Assembly (NCBI RefSeq): GCF_963576675.1
Contig: NC_088911.1
Location: 138,263,929-138,327,928, forward strand
Length of the DNA: 64,000 nt
From: Euphorbia lathyris
Lineage: Eukaryota > Streptophyta > Magnoliopsida > Malpighiales > Euphorbiaceae
Direction of reading: 5' to 3'
Made by a program: the position numbers and the translations under genes. Under the pieces are notes generated by a model. That model was not told the origin of the DNA, did no database searches, and saw nothing but the letters and a program-made list of their open reading frames with translations. How positions within the stretch are numbered: the stretch's first letter is position 1; each line of letters starts with the position of its first letter. Shown piece after piece: positions 46,228 through 57,971 of this stretch.

Positions 46228-47762
46228 TGATAGGGGTCAAAAACCCCTATCTTTGGGTACAGTTTTAGGACGGTTTTTAGCGTTATTTCATGAATAAGCG
46301 AGCAATTCTCGCATTTATATGCTTTTGTGTGAGTTAGTTAGAAATTGGAAATGTTTTATTTACTTTTCGTTGTTTAGGCTCGTTTTCTGGTTATTTTAGG
46401 AAAATATGGCCAAAATAGCATGTACGTTAAATTTCCATTATCTTTTATAGCTAATTGATCCGCCAAAAGTCGCACCAAACGGAGTGTTTACTCAAAATGA
46501 GCGATTGGCGGGTCAATTTAGCCTTAGAACTAATGTTGTTTGGAGTTTATGTGCGTGTGCATGTTAAAACATGATCAATTTCAGGCAAAAATCGTGTCTC
46601 GGGGACCCCCGGCAGTTGCTCGGCAAATTAGGCATCGGCGAGTAGCCCAGGCGCTGCTCGGCGAGCTGGCGCCCAGCTCGGCGAGCTGCCCTGCGGGAAT
46701 CAGTCAAAAGACTGATTCTCGGCCCCACGAAGCCAAGTTCGACCCCATGACTTCCCACCTGCAAAAGGATACGAATTAGGTCAGATAGAGGGCCCGAACC
46801 GCATCTATAAATAGAACTTTTCAATTGTAAATTAGAGATCTTTCATTCTTGTAAATTACTTTAGCTTTTCACCCTTGAAGAATTCTCTCCACCTTCTCCA
46901 TCTCCTTCAACCTCCATTGAAGAAGCTCCGAAGCTCCATCCACCGAGGATTATTCAAGGTCCGTCCTTAAGACCTAGGAAGCCGGCTGCAGGGTAGACAG
47001 GTTCCCTGAAAGGGATTTTTGTATCACCTTTTATCTTACTATGTTTGTACCCTTTGATACAGTCTATGAATCCTAGGCTAATTGTATCCCGTGACAATAT
47101 TCTTCGCCTTTAATGATATTTTAGCTCTTATTTTGTTCTATGATTACTTGTTTAATCTTTGTCTTACGCGTTATTCAATTGGTTTAACTCATTCAAAAGC
47201 CCCAAAATCTAGTAGGCACATACTGCGAGCTGAATCTGACCTAGTCAGAGCCTAGGAGATTGACGACCTCTTAGTTGATTAAGCCCAAATTGCTGAGCCT
47301 TAGACCTAGTTTCGGCCTTACAAGGGAATCACGCACTAGAGACTTCAGGAGGGTAAGTAGGGTTAATCGCCTTGAATACAAGTGACTTAGATTAGGTTTT
47401 TAATCTGTTGACCTAATAACCTAACTTCATTATTATCGTTCATACCATGTTCCTTCGGGTAATTGCATTAGTGAAAGATCACTTAGGAGTAGTTTAACTT
47501 AATTAGGAGTAGAATAACTTAGTTAGGAGTAGAATAACTTAGTTCGAATTAGATAACTTAGCTAGGAGTAGATTAACTTAAACAAAACCAACTCAAAACC
47601 CACACAGCCTAGATAACACCTGAGACCAAGTAGCTCGATACTTGTAGTAAATAAATCCTGTGGATTCGATACCTGGACTTTCTAGATTTTATTACTTGAT
47701 AACGACGGGGTACAATTATCCCTTAATGAGCCTTGCGGTACCGAACGCCATGAGGCGCATCA
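46228..47762 (+). mobile_element. LTR D, 5' LTR of a plus-strand relative of the composite
   Basis: 1535 bp, TGATAGGGGTCAAAAACCCC to GGCGCATCA, same family as LTRs A-C but clearly more diverged. TATA box CTATAAATAG at 46804-46813. The GC-rich block (46600-46700) is short, with GGCGAGCTGGCGCCC words instead of the 11-bp units. A PBS follows directly. Confidence 0.9.
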
Positions 47763-47768
47763 AGTTTT

Positions 47769-47786
47769 TGGCACCGTTGCCGGGGA
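47769..47786 (+). other. PBS, tRNA-Asp type
   Basis: TGGCACCGTTGCCGGGGA, six bases after LTR D. One base different from TGGCGCCGTTGCCGGGGA at 53348. Confidence 0.85.
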
Positions 47787-47837
47787 TTTATTTCTTCTGC
47801 AATATCGAACCAAAGGTTGATTTGTTAGTTGAGGCAT

Positions 47838-48175
47838 CCTTTTGTGAATATTCTTTGTTTATATCGTTTATACATGTTTATATATATACTTGTTTATACA
47901 TACACTTGTTTATATACGATTTTTTGTGTGAATATCCTTGTTTATATTGTTTATACTTGTTTTTACATATACCTGTTTATACATACACTTGTTTATATAC
48001 GATTCTTTTTGTGAATATCCTTGTTTATATCGTTTATACTTGTTTTTACATATACCTGTTTATACATACACTTGTTTATATACGATTCTTTTTGTGAATA
48101 TCCTTGTTTATATCGTTTATACTTGTTTATACATAATTCTTCATACCTGTTTACCTATACTTGTCAATATATAAT
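47838..48175 (+). repeat. 83-bp tandem repeats, four units
   Basis: Units (landmark gattcttttTGTGAATATCC at 47918, 48001 and 48084) are 83 bp apart, with a first diverged unit at 47838. Each has TTGTTTATA words. They lie in the leader between PBS and ORF; internal regions 1 and 2 of the composite have only a short (gatattcacaaa)n version at the same place (29110-29145). Overlapping hydrophobic ORFs here result from the repeats and are not counted as genes. Confidence 0.88.
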
Positions 48176-48462
48176 CATATACTTGTTTATATTATTTATA
48201 CTTGTGTATACATAATTCTTTATACTTATTCTCTATACTTGTTGATATATAATCTTTATAACTTCTATACTTGTTCATATCTTTTGTATTTGTTCATAAC
48301 TATATACTTTTACTTATCAACTTTTGTGCTAGAACTTCACTTTTTCTCAGCATTCTCTGATCAATGAATTGGCAAGAAAGAGTCGAGTGGAAAGCTCAAA
48401 AGTTTACTATCCCATCAAGATAATACATTCATGCCCTGGAGAATGAGGCTCCCAATCCCTCC

Positions 48463-49116
48463 ATGGCCGAGTTAAATAAGAAAATGGATATCTTGATGGC
48501 GAAACTGAGCCTCAACACCAATGAAAGTGTAAGTTTTGTGGGTAATCACCAAAGGTATAATACTAACCCCAATTCTTACAGCTTTTATGGTAGTGATTGG
48601 AGGAGACCTCAACACTCAAATCTGTCCTACGAGAACCCTAACATGTTGAGGCCTCCAAATAGGTTTGTTAATGAGCACAGGGAAAACGAATTGGGAGTGT
48701 TTCTTTACGAACAAGAAAGCCAAGTTTCTCCACAACCCTCTAGTTCACAAGATGAGGTGCTGTCCCTTTTGAAAGGAATATCAGCCCAACTTACAATCAA
48801 TGAGGAGGTTTGCAAGGACTTGAGCAACCAATTGGCTCAAACAAACCATGAGACGCAAGAGCAATCCCGAGATGCTCTCCCAAGCATAAAGGAAAACATA
48901 AAAATCCCACAAAGGGAATCAGCTCAAGCCATCTCTTTGAGGAATGACAAAAAGGTAGCACCAAGTCCACTGTCACATGCATCACTCAAGGTAAGTGAGG
49001 AACCGGAAGCGGTAAGCAACCTCGGTTCAAAATCTGAAATTCTAAATCATGTGAAAGAGATAAAAGATCAAATCAAAACTTGTGTATCTCAACTACCTTT
49101 TCCTCAAAAGTTATAA
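48463..49116 (+). CDS. 217-residue protein resembling C-terminal part of Athila gag
   Basis: Starts MAELNKKMDILMAKLSL and has SYSFYGSDWRRPQHSNLSY and PPNRF, like the Asn/Pro-rich NTYNPGWRNHPN stretch after the capsid in Athila gag, then QDEVLSLLKGI and a hydrophilic tail with repeated Ser/Glu. No capsid core or zinc knuckle. It is followed after the stop by a block homologous to the end of the 168-residue ORF of the composite (49139-49327), so these may originally have been one longer ORF. Internal regions 1 and 2 lack this part. Function unknown. Confidence 0.5.
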   Translation: MAELNKKMDILMAKLSLNTNESVSFVGNHQRYNTNPNSYSFYGSDWRRPQHSNLSYENPNMLRPPNRFVNEHRENELGVFLYEQESQVSPQPSSSQDEVLSLLKGISAQLTINEEVCKDLSNQLAQTNHETQEQSRDALPSIKENIKIPQRESAQAISLRNDKKVAPSPLSHASLKVSEEPEAVSNLGSKSEILNHVKEIKDQIKTCVSQLPFPQKL

Positions 49117-49328
49117 AAGTTTAGGTTTGCTTCATACTCAGAAGCTTTCACTCTCTTCGACCTACCAAGAGAATCCAAAAGGGAGCAAACCAAATTTTTT
49201 CATAATATGTTTAAATTTGGCCGCTTATTTTCATTAAACTTATTTGAGGCCCCTAATTCGTTTTGTAGATACAGATTATTTGTTAAGGAATTCGAGTTCC
49301 TAACGCGGATAGAAGCTTATACTTAAGA
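49117..49328 (+). pseudogene. Conserved C-terminal block shared with composite ORF
   Basis: Open in frame with EAFTLFDLPRESKREQTK, FFHNMFKFGRLFSLNLF and FEFLTRIEAYT, ending at 49326. It matches the end of the 168-residue protein at 28484-28660. No own start codon at the beginning; the stop at 49114 separates it from the preceding ORF. Confidence 0.6.
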
Positions 49329-50925
49329 AGGAACTCTATGTCGAGCTAACCGACTATAAAAGTAGCGCTTCTTGGGAGGCAACCCAAGTTTGGATTAAAC
49401 TTTTTCTAGGTTTGTTTTTCTTTTTAATTCAATTATAGATTTCTGTTTTTAACTTTGGTTAGTAAGTTGTCTTCTCCACCCTAACTTCTTTCACATGTGT
49501 TTTATTGTTTTATATTCAATGTTGGAACTTATTGCATATTTGAAGTGTGGGGAGGAGGGGTAGACAAACTTACAAAAATTTGTATGATTTTTAAATTTTT
49601 GTTGCGTCGTGTCTAGTTTAATTAAACGTTTTCGGGTTTTATTTATGTTTTTGCATGTCTAAGACCTAAAACCGTGAACCTCCTTCGAATCTAAACTTCG
49701 TTATTTGTCCTTGAAGGCTGAGAACCGAATCTAAGATTGCATGACAACTAGTTTAGGTGTAGGACATAATCCTTGTATCTGTAAAAGCATGAGCTAAAGT
49801 TTGCATTTAGACCCTACTTTTGAAGAAATGCTAAAATCATTACTTAGGTAGATAACTTAAGAATTGAAGGCATGTGATATTAAACTTGAGTTTGGGGAGA
49901 ACTAATAAGCACAAATTTGAAACCCAAGAACTATGAGTTGAATTTGAGCCCAAGAGCGAACATCAAAAAGCTCTTTTTCTTGACATTTTTGTGTGAATGA
50001 TTTGACTTGTGGAAAGATTACAGATTTTGCACCTAATACTGAGTTGAACCTACATGCGATGATTTGAGATGTTAAACGATGAATCAGCCTCATTAGAATT
50101 AACCTTTTCTTTACCTTATTTTCTCTTTTTCGTCTACTCTAGAAAGCCCCTTTGAGCCTGTATTTTTGTATCTTGTAGATTTTTCTTTCGTTCTAACCCA
50201 ATTTTTGCAAACCATCACTTGGTTTGTTACTTAACCCGAGTTTTTGCAAAGCTCACATTGAGCCTTGTTTCCTTCTAGCGCTTTATCTTTGTTTATGTCA
50301 TCATAGTAGCAAGCCAAAAGGCTAAGAAGTGAATGAGCATTACTATCCAAAAAGAAAAAAAAAAGAAAAAGAAAAACAGAAAAGAAAAAGAAAAGAGACG
50401 AACAAAAGAAGGAGAACCATATCTCCCTAGTCTTAAAATTAGAACGTCTCAGAAAAAATATGTGAATAAAAAGCTCAATCACTTCACAATTTGCTAAAGC
50501 CATTTTAAAACTTTGTTTTTCTAGCGCTAGAACTCCTAACCCTTGTTGTACCTTTAACCCTCTAACCACATTACAACCCCAATTCGAGGTTGTTTTTTAT
50601 ATCATCGGAGTCATATAACATAGTAGAGAAACTCGGATGAACGTGCAAAATCAACGTAATCCTAAGCAAGAACATAAGCCGAGAGTAAACACTTTAGCCA
50701 CCAAAATTGTGTGAATTGAGTGAACTACCTATGGTGAGGTGTTTTATTTAGCTATCCCCTTAAGCTCGTTTAATTGAACATGTGTCCTTTTTCTTAAACA
50801 TATGACCTGTGATAATTGAAATGCGGCTTTTGGATATCGTGTCTCTACTTTGTATTTCCGAATGCATGTAATTACAGATGCTCGAAATTGTGTCAAGCAC
50901 CTAGTCAAACCAGGAGGGTTTCTAT
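49329..50925 (+). mobile_element. Non-coding 3' internal part of LTR D element, truncated
   Basis: Collinear (inverted) with 26.6-28.45 kb of the composite: hairpin CTTGGGAGGCAACCCAAG at 49371-49388, second polypurine tract at 49543-49562, AAAG-rich tract at about 50345-50400. Similarity stops at about 50925, before the terminal polypurine tract and 3' LTR would be reached. The 50231-50569 minus ORF is low-complexity sequence. Confidence 0.8.
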
Positions 50926-51802
50926 CTATACTAAATCTCTTCATATTGACCAATTCTAGTCATTCTTGCTCAAATGAAAATAAAATTGGTTATAATACAC
51001 TAATATGGCTTTTATTAATTAACAAATATGATCATACTTTTCTCACATTATACATTTAATCCATTTTAACTTTAGGTTTAACTCAATTAATTAATACATG
51101 AACTTGTATTTATTTCACTTAACATGATTCATTTAACTTATATGCATAAATGTACATTAATGTTTCATTAACTCTTAATATGACATTTATTTCTATTTAT
51201 TTTTACAATTAATAAGGATAAACCTTTGGTTTTCCTTGTATTTAATGTTTTTCATTTAAGTTTTTAAGTGCAGGTACAGTTTTAATTCAATTCAGGACAC
51301 AATTAATAAAAAAAAATTGCACAAACCAAGTCAAAATACACTTATAACAGCACAATGGACCGATTCTCGATTAAGAATTATATATTCTCGGTAAGTCCAG
51401 CAAAAACAGGCCGAATTCAGAGCGAATTGTTCTCTGAAATTCATGTGCCGCGACCGCGAATCGGCATTCTCGGTCGCGACACGCGACCTGTAGGGCGATT
51501 CATTCCGGATTTTTGACATATTTTTAGCCTATTCCTATTCCTACTCTACCTATACATCTCCCTATTTCACCCTATATAAACCTACTTCTTACACAAACCT
51601 CACATCACCTCACTTTTTACCCAATCCCCTACTCTTAACTCTTCCCCATACATTACTTTTACTCTTCCCAATTTATTCTTTACCCTCTCTAATCACTTAT
51701 CAATTCAATTCCTCATTACAACTCCCACCTCATCTTCAACCTTTGATTTTCTCTCTTTTCATCTCTTCTTCTTCTTCTTTACAAACCCTAACCACCATTA
51801 AC
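50926..51802 (+). mobile_element. 3' internal region of a second Athila, leader of ATHILA ORF
   Basis: AT-rich sequence that resembles 58480-59197 of the complete Athila. Landmarks are a hairpin at 51445-51482 (arms GTGCCGCGACCGCGAAT and its near inverse, loop CGGC), a TATATAAA box at 51573-51580 and a pyrimidine-rich leader up to the ATG at 51803. No gag or pol is present upstream. Confidence 0.65.
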
Positions 51803-52880
51803 ATGCCTAGAACAAAGCGTATTGGTCACAAGCCTCAAGTTACGGAAGCTAATCGCCTTCGTATACGTTGCGGAGCCTATTTTGACATTGAAACGGAGGA
51901 GGAAGCCGCTCGATTCATTCACTTTTCCAATTCCAAGAGGGAGTTTGTGGATATGCACTTCCTTGACTTCGATTCGGTAAGAGAGTTAAATTTCTCTACT
52001 CGAATTGATGCTTTCATTGAAACTTTGGGTTGGTAAGCTTTTGTTTCTATGCGTTTTCCCCGTATTACGGAATATGTGGTAGAATTTTTGGTCACCTTGA
52101 CCATGAATAAGAAGAAGACATCAATCTCCTTTAGAAATAATGGTGTGACCTATACCATTGATTATGAGGCTATGGGGAATATGTTTGGTTTCCCTACTAA
52201 TGATTTCTATGACAAGCCTAAGGATTTTGATAACGACTCTATTTGGCAAACTCTTTCGGATCAAGAATATTTTAACTCCAAAAATACCTCAAGCAAGTTA
52301 ATTAAGGACAATTGTGTGTTCTTCTTTCACAAATTTCTGAGTTTTTCTTTATTTGGTCATGTTGAGAGCTCAAAAATTCAAGTTCGGGATTTGTTCGTTT
52401 TGGATTGTTTGTTTAAGGGTTTGAGGGTTGATAGCATCGGTATGCTATTTGACAATTTATTTCGTGCTTCGAGGGCTCATACCATTCAAGTCCCTCTCGG
52501 TAATTTTATCACTGCAATTGTTTTGGGAGCACGGGGTGAATTAGCCGATTATGACATGTCCACCTACCATGGGTATGTTCCGATTTTGGACATTTCGGCG
52601 CTTGAGCGGGCTCACTTATTGCTTACTTCGGTTCCTCCCGTTTTTATTTCATATGCTTCCCGTATTGCCCATCTTCGTGGCACTATGGGTGGAGGAGCTT
52701 CAAGTTCCCAATTTGAAGGTACCGATGAAGGAGGCGCGGCGGAGGAAGAGGAAGATGCACCGCAAGCTCAAACACAACCCCAAGCACCTCAAGATGATGA
52801 TCCGGTGGATTTAAGGCGGATTTTGGACCAAATCAATTCCAATAATCGCCAAATGAATAAATTCAAAATCTTTACAAGGA
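51803..52880 (+). pseudogene. ATHILA env-position ORF, first copy
   Basis: The frame starts MPRTKRIGHKPQVTEANRLR, has a TAA at 52034 (expected Gln by the context GW-x-AFVSMRF), and goes on with FPRITEYVVEFLVTLTM, FGFPTNDFY, CVFFFHKFLSFSLFGHV and IQVPLGNFITAIVLGARG, which fit the ATHILA ORF-1 family of plant retrotransposons (downstream of pol, in the env position). The tail is Glu/Gln/Pro-rich. Near 52880 the sequence passes without PPT into the middle of an LTR, so the true C-terminus is missing and the last codons come from LTR DNA. Function of ATHILA proteins is not established. Confidence 0.8.
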
Positions 52881-53341
52881 AACTTTGTTGAACACTTAGG
52901 CAAATTAATATCATCAGTAGAGTATCAATTTGGTTAAGGTAGCGATCTAACCCGACCGTAGGAGGATTGACTGCAGTTCAAAGCCCTAAAATTAGAGGAA
53001 TCGACGTTTATTTCATTGTTATAATTTATAAAAAGTTTAAAGTTGTTTTCTTTGCTTAATGCAAACGAATACATTTGTTTACTTTTCTAAAGAACTAAAC
53101 GTTTCTGTTTTGTAAATTTATCCCAAAATCAGAAGTGATTTCTAACATTTGTTATACTCTAATCTAATTCTTATTCTAGCAATTTCAAAACCAAATCCGA
53201 TTTAACGATTTCCCATATTATAAACCTTAAAAGTAAATTTAACCAATTCAAAATAAGTTTTTGTTAAAAAACGTTCCCTGTGGGATCGATATCTTTTATT
53301 ACTACAAGCGTATACCGTGCACTTGCGGAAATCGCTCAACA
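52881..53341 (+). mobile_element. LTR E, 5'-truncated, of the main Athila
   Basis: About 460 bp matching the last third of solo LTR 44250-45773, from AACTTTGTTGAACACTT to GGAAATCGCTCAACA. The first 1.05 kb of the LTR are gone, so the U3 promoter is missing. PBS follows. Confidence 0.8.
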
Positions 53342-53347
53342 AGTTTT

Positions 53348-53368
53348 TGGCGCCGTTGCCGGGGAACG
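53348..53368 (+). other. PBS of main Athila, tRNA-Asp type
   Basis: TGGCGCCGTTGCCGGGGAAC starting six bases after the LTR end, the canonical Athila primer site. Confidence 0.92.
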
Positions 53369-53532
53369 CCAAAATTTTTGACAAAAATTTAGATTTTTCA
53401 TGTTTTATTTCGAATCTAGGTTTATTTATACTTATTCAAAATTTTATATTTTACTTATTTCAAATTACTAACATATTTATTTTTCAAATTCTGTTTTGAA
53501 GGTAGTTTCGGTTCGTGCGAAATTTCAAGTTC

Positions 53533-54665
53533 ATGCGCAGTTCTCGAAGTTCAGGCATTCCACCAAAACCGCTAGACCCAGAAATTGAAAAAATGGTTAA
53601 AAAGAACAAGAAAAACAAGAAAAACAAACACAAAAACAAGACTCCAATAAAAACTAGAGTTACTGAGCCAGAAATTATGGCTACACTTATGGATTACGCT
53701 AGGCCAGGAGTGGCAGGTGTAACAAACAGCATAGTTAGACCCCAAATAAATGCAAACCAATTTGAAATTAAGCCATCATTACTTAATATGTTGCAAAATA
53801 ATGTAACATTTTACAGGTTACCTAACGAAAATCCTAACACCCATTACTACAAACATTTTATAATGGATTGAATCCTACAACTAGAGGTTCATTAGATGCT
53901 ATGTCTGGAGGGTTATTCATGAAGAAAACGTCGGCCCAAGCAAGAGAACTTTTGGAGGAAATGGCAATCAACAGTATTATGTGGCCCGCGGAACGTGGAC
54001 ACGTACCAGTGGCGAAACCATCATCCTCAACTACATCATCAGTTAAAGGTATAATGAATCTTGATCCAGTTGCGATGTTGCAAGCCCAATTTTCTGCCTT
54101 ATCGCACAAAATTGATAGGTTTATGGCACCGTGTGATCTTAATGGTAATCCAATCCAAACAGATGTGGATTATGAAGGTATGAGCGAAATTGAACAGGTA
54201 AATTTTGTCCAAGGGCAAAACCAAACTAATAACCCTTATTCCAATACATATAATCCTGGATGGAGAAATCATCCTAACTTTAACTGGAGAGATAATAATA
54301 ATAATGCAAATGCTAATCAAAATCATACCACTAATTATCAAAATCAATCAAGAGATACGATTAGCACTTTATCTTCTAAGATCGACAAATTCATTGATGC
54401 TATGAGTGGAAAAATAAGTAATCACGACGATGGTTTTAAACGGATCGAGAATAAATTCGATCAGCTTATTAAAAACCAATCATCTAGCTTCCATAATTTG
54501 GAGGTTCAAATTGGACAACTCGCTAAATCAATTCCATCCCGCATAGAGGGAAGTCTTCCCAGCCATACGGAAGAAAATCTGAAAGAGCATGTAAAGGCTA
54601 TCACTCTTCGTTCAGGGAAAAATTACTTAGGTCCGGAAATGCCCGAAAATTCAACTTTACCATGA
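53533..54665 (+). pseudogene. Athila gag with deleted capsid core
   Basis: ATG at 53533 opens MRSSRSSGIPPKPLDPEIEK. Capsid start is recognisable (FEIKPSLLNMLQNN and PNENPNTHYYKHF), then the sequence jumps at about 53855 into the end of the capsid (NGLNPTTRGSLDAMSGG, ARELLEEMAINS) in another frame. About 120 codons, the whole capsid core, are missing. The rest is the usual Asn-rich linker (NPYSNTYNPGWRNHPN) and the coiled region before VKAITLRSGK, ending in a TGA at 54663 that replaces an expected Arg-type codon. The element cannot make its own particle. Confidence 0.85.
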
Positions 54666-55721
54666 ACTGATTTACCAAAATCCAAAGAAGATATATTAAA
54701 CCAAAAAGATACACCAATTGACTCAAGTACAAAAACTTTTGTACCCAAACCACCTTTTCCACACAAAGTCCGCAATAAGGACTATAACAAACAACTTTTA
54801 ACATTTTTAGACAAACTTAAAAATTTGCATATTAATTTGACGTTTATGGATGCGATTACGCAAATTCCCAATTACGGTAAATTCCTAAAAGATTTAATTT
54901 CAAAGAAAATCAGTTGGGAAGGAATTTCATCCATTTCGCTAACTGCAGATTGTAGTTCAAGTGTGTCAAGTAATTTGCCCACTAAACTCAAAGATCCCGG
55001 ATGTTTTACCATTCCGTGTAAGTTGGGAGATATTGAATTCCCAAGTTGTCTTTGTGATTTAGGAGCAAGCATAAACTTGATGCCATTATCTATTTTTAAT
55101 AAGTTAGGCTTAGAAGAAGATATCAAACGTACCAATATGGTTTTGCAATTAGCAGACGAGACCACTAAAAGACCATATGGTATTATCGAGGATGTTTTAG
55201 TTAAAGTTGACAAATTTATTTTTCCTACCGATTTCGTTATATTAGATTTTGCATATGACGTTAATTGTCCGCTAATCTTTGGTAGACCGTTCATGAACAC
55301 GGGACGTGCTCTAGTTGATGTGTCGGACGGGAAAGTAGTTTTAAGAATAGGAGACGATAAGATCGAGTTTGATATGAACCAAGCAATGAAATATCCTATG
55401 GAGGATTTCGCTTGTATGAAACTTGATTTAGTTGAAGAATGTATAAATGACATTATTCAAAAAGAAGAAATAATAGAACCTATAATGAGTGAAGAATTAG
55501 AAGATAAGGACCCAGAGCCTTTGATTCGAAAAGATGGACCAGTTCCGCCTTCAATTATAATTCCACCTAAATTAGAACTTAAAGAATTACCAAACCATTT
55601 GAGGTACGCTTTCTTAGGAGAAGGCGATTCTCTACCTATAATTATCTCTAACAAACTAACACAGGTTCAAGAAGAAAAATTAAAGGAAGTTGTTAGAAAT
55701 AGAATAGGAAGTATGGGATGA
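54666..55721 (+). pseudogene. Athila protease
   Basis: Continues the frame of gag after the TGA at 54663. From about 54825 the order is INLTFMDAITQIPNYGKFLKDL, CFTIPCKLGDIEFPSCL, and the active site CDLGASINLMPLS (Asp codon at 55056), then LADETTKRPYGIIEDV and NCPLIFGRPFMNTGRAL. The active-site Asp is kept. The frame ends in a TGA at 55719 where the family has Trp before QISDLKGI. Released protease would process Gag-Pol. Confidence 0.87.
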
Positions 55722-57971
55722 CAAATTTCAGACTTAAAAGGAATTAATCCTAGTATTGTAATGCACAGAATTCACTTAGAAGAAGATAAGCCACCTAAAG
55801 CGGATAGGCAAAGACGCTTAAATCCGAACATGAAAGAAGTAGTCAAAAATGAGATTATTAAACTTCTAGACAATGGAATCATTTATCTTATTTTGGATAG
55901 TGAATGGGTTAGTCCAATCCACTGTGTACCTAAAAAAGGAGGCATAACTATTGTAAGGAATGACGAAGGTGAATTAATACCTACACGAACCACCACCGGT
56001 TGGAGAGTTTGTATAGATTACAGGAACCTTAATAAAGCAACTAGGAAAGACCATTTTCCTCTACCTTTCGTTGATCAAATGATCGAACGAATAGCTGGTC
56101 ATGCTTTCTATTGTTTTCTAGATGGCTACTCCGGGTTCTTTCAAATATATATTTACCCGGATGACCAAGACAAAACAACCTTCACATGTCCTTATGGAAC
56201 ATTTGCATATAGGAGAATGCCTTTTGGTCTATGTAACGCACCAGCAACATTTCAACGGTGTATGACTGCGATCTTTAATGATTTCATTGAAGATATCATG
56301 GAAGTTTTTATGGATGATTTTTCCGTTTATGGAGATTCTTTCGATTCATGCTTACATAACTTGGATAAAGTTTTGTCTAGGTGTGAAGAAATGAATTTAG
56401 TATTAAACTGGGAAAAATGTCATTTCATGGTTGACGAGGGAATTGTTTTAGGACATAAAATATCTGAAAAGGGATTAGAAGTGGATAGAGCAAAAACTTC
56501 AGTGATAGAAAAATTACCCCCTCCAACTACTGTTAAGGGAATAAGGTCGTTTTTAGGACATGCAGGTTTTTACAGGAGATTTATTAAAAACTTCTCTGTA
56601 ATTTCCAAACCACTTACTAATTTAGTCATGAAAGATTCGACCTTTGATTTCAATGAAGATTGCATTAAAGCTTTCGAAACATTGAAAATAGCTTTAGTCA
56701 GTGCACCTATTATTGCTAAACCCGATTGGGATTTACCTTTTGAAATCATGTGTGATGCAAGTGACTTAGCCGTCGGATGTGTTTTAGGTCAAAGAAAGGA
56801 TAAGAAACTTCATGTCATTTATTATGCAAGTCACACACTGTCCGGTGCACAATTAAACTACACCACAACCGAGAAGGAAATGTTAGCTGTAGTTTTTGCA
56901 TGTGATAAGTTTAGGTCATACTTGTTAGGTTCGAAAGTTATTATTTATACCGATCACGCAGCTTTAAGATATTTATTTGCTAAGAAAGATGCAAAACCAC
57001 GTCCAATTAGATGGGTTTTATTGTTACAAGAATTTGATATAGAAATTAAAGACAAAAATGGAGTAGAAAACCTTGTCGCCGATCATCTATCAAGACTCGA
57101 AGATGAAAACAGTCCTATAGGTGAGACTATCGGTATACGAGATGATTTCCCTGATGAATATCTCTATCAAATAAAAAGTGTCATGTCGCCATGGTATGCG
57201 GATATTGCAAATTATCTTGCAGCTAACATTGTTCCGGGAGGATTAACTTTCCAACAGAAGAAGAAATTCTTCTTTGACATTAAACAATATTTTTGGGAAG
57301 ATCCTTTTTTGTTCAGAACTTGTGGTGACGGGATAATTAGGAGATGCGTTAGTGAAAATGAATATGAGTCTATAATGTCGGAATGCCATTCTAGCTCGTA
57401 TGGAGGACATAACGGCGTTAGTAAGACAGTAGCCAGGATATTAGAATGCAGATTCTTTTGGCCTACATTGTTTAAAGACGTCCGTTCATTTATTATTCGT
57501 TGTGACAAGTGCCAAAGAACAGGAAATTTAGGCAGAAAAGATGAGATGCCCCTCACAAACATGTTAGAAGTTGAAGTCTTCGACATGTGGGGAATAGATT
57601 TCATGGGACCTTTCCCCCCTTCTAATGGTAAAACTTACATATTAGTCGTCGTAGATTATGTTTCAAAGTGGGTTGAAGCAATTGCAACCCCGACGAACGA
57701 TTCTAAAGTTGTTGTTGGTTTTCTTGAAGATATATTTTGTAGATTTGATTGTCCTAGAGTCATTGTAAGTGATGGCGGTACCCATTTTGTAAACCGAAGT
57801 TTTGATATACTTATGAAAAAATATGGAGTACGCCACCGCGTGTCAACGCCATACCATCCTCAATCGAATGGTCAGGCGGAGATATCAAATAGAGAACTCA
57901 AATGGATTCTAGAGAAAACAGTTTCATCTTCAAGAAAAGATTGGTCTTGTAAACTCAATAATGCGTTATAG
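55722..57971 (+). pseudogene. Athila reverse transcriptase, RNase H and integrase (main part)
   Basis: 750 open codons between the TGA at 55719 and the TAG at 57969. [49 protein letters not shown], catalytic FMDDF at 56307-56321. RNase [44 protein letters not shown]. Integrase: zinc region from about 57385 ([20 protein letters not shown]), catalytic core [22 protein letters not shown] and [13 protein letters not shown] with all three acidic residues. Domains are complete in this stretch; only the end stop breaks it, at a place where the family has Trp ([12 protein letters not shown]). Confidence 0.93.

Noticed and set aside
47838..48175. CRISPR-like regular repeats
   Set aside because: Contiguous tandem repeats without unique spacers, in a plant retroelement.
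47660..48367. Several overlapping Tyr/Leu/Cys-rich plus-strand ORFs
   Set aside because: They read the 83-bp repeats in three frames and run from LTR into leader; no domain, no codon preference.
50231..50569. 112-codon minus-strand ORF
   Set aside because: Runs through an AAAG-rich low-complexity tract that is not open in the related internals.
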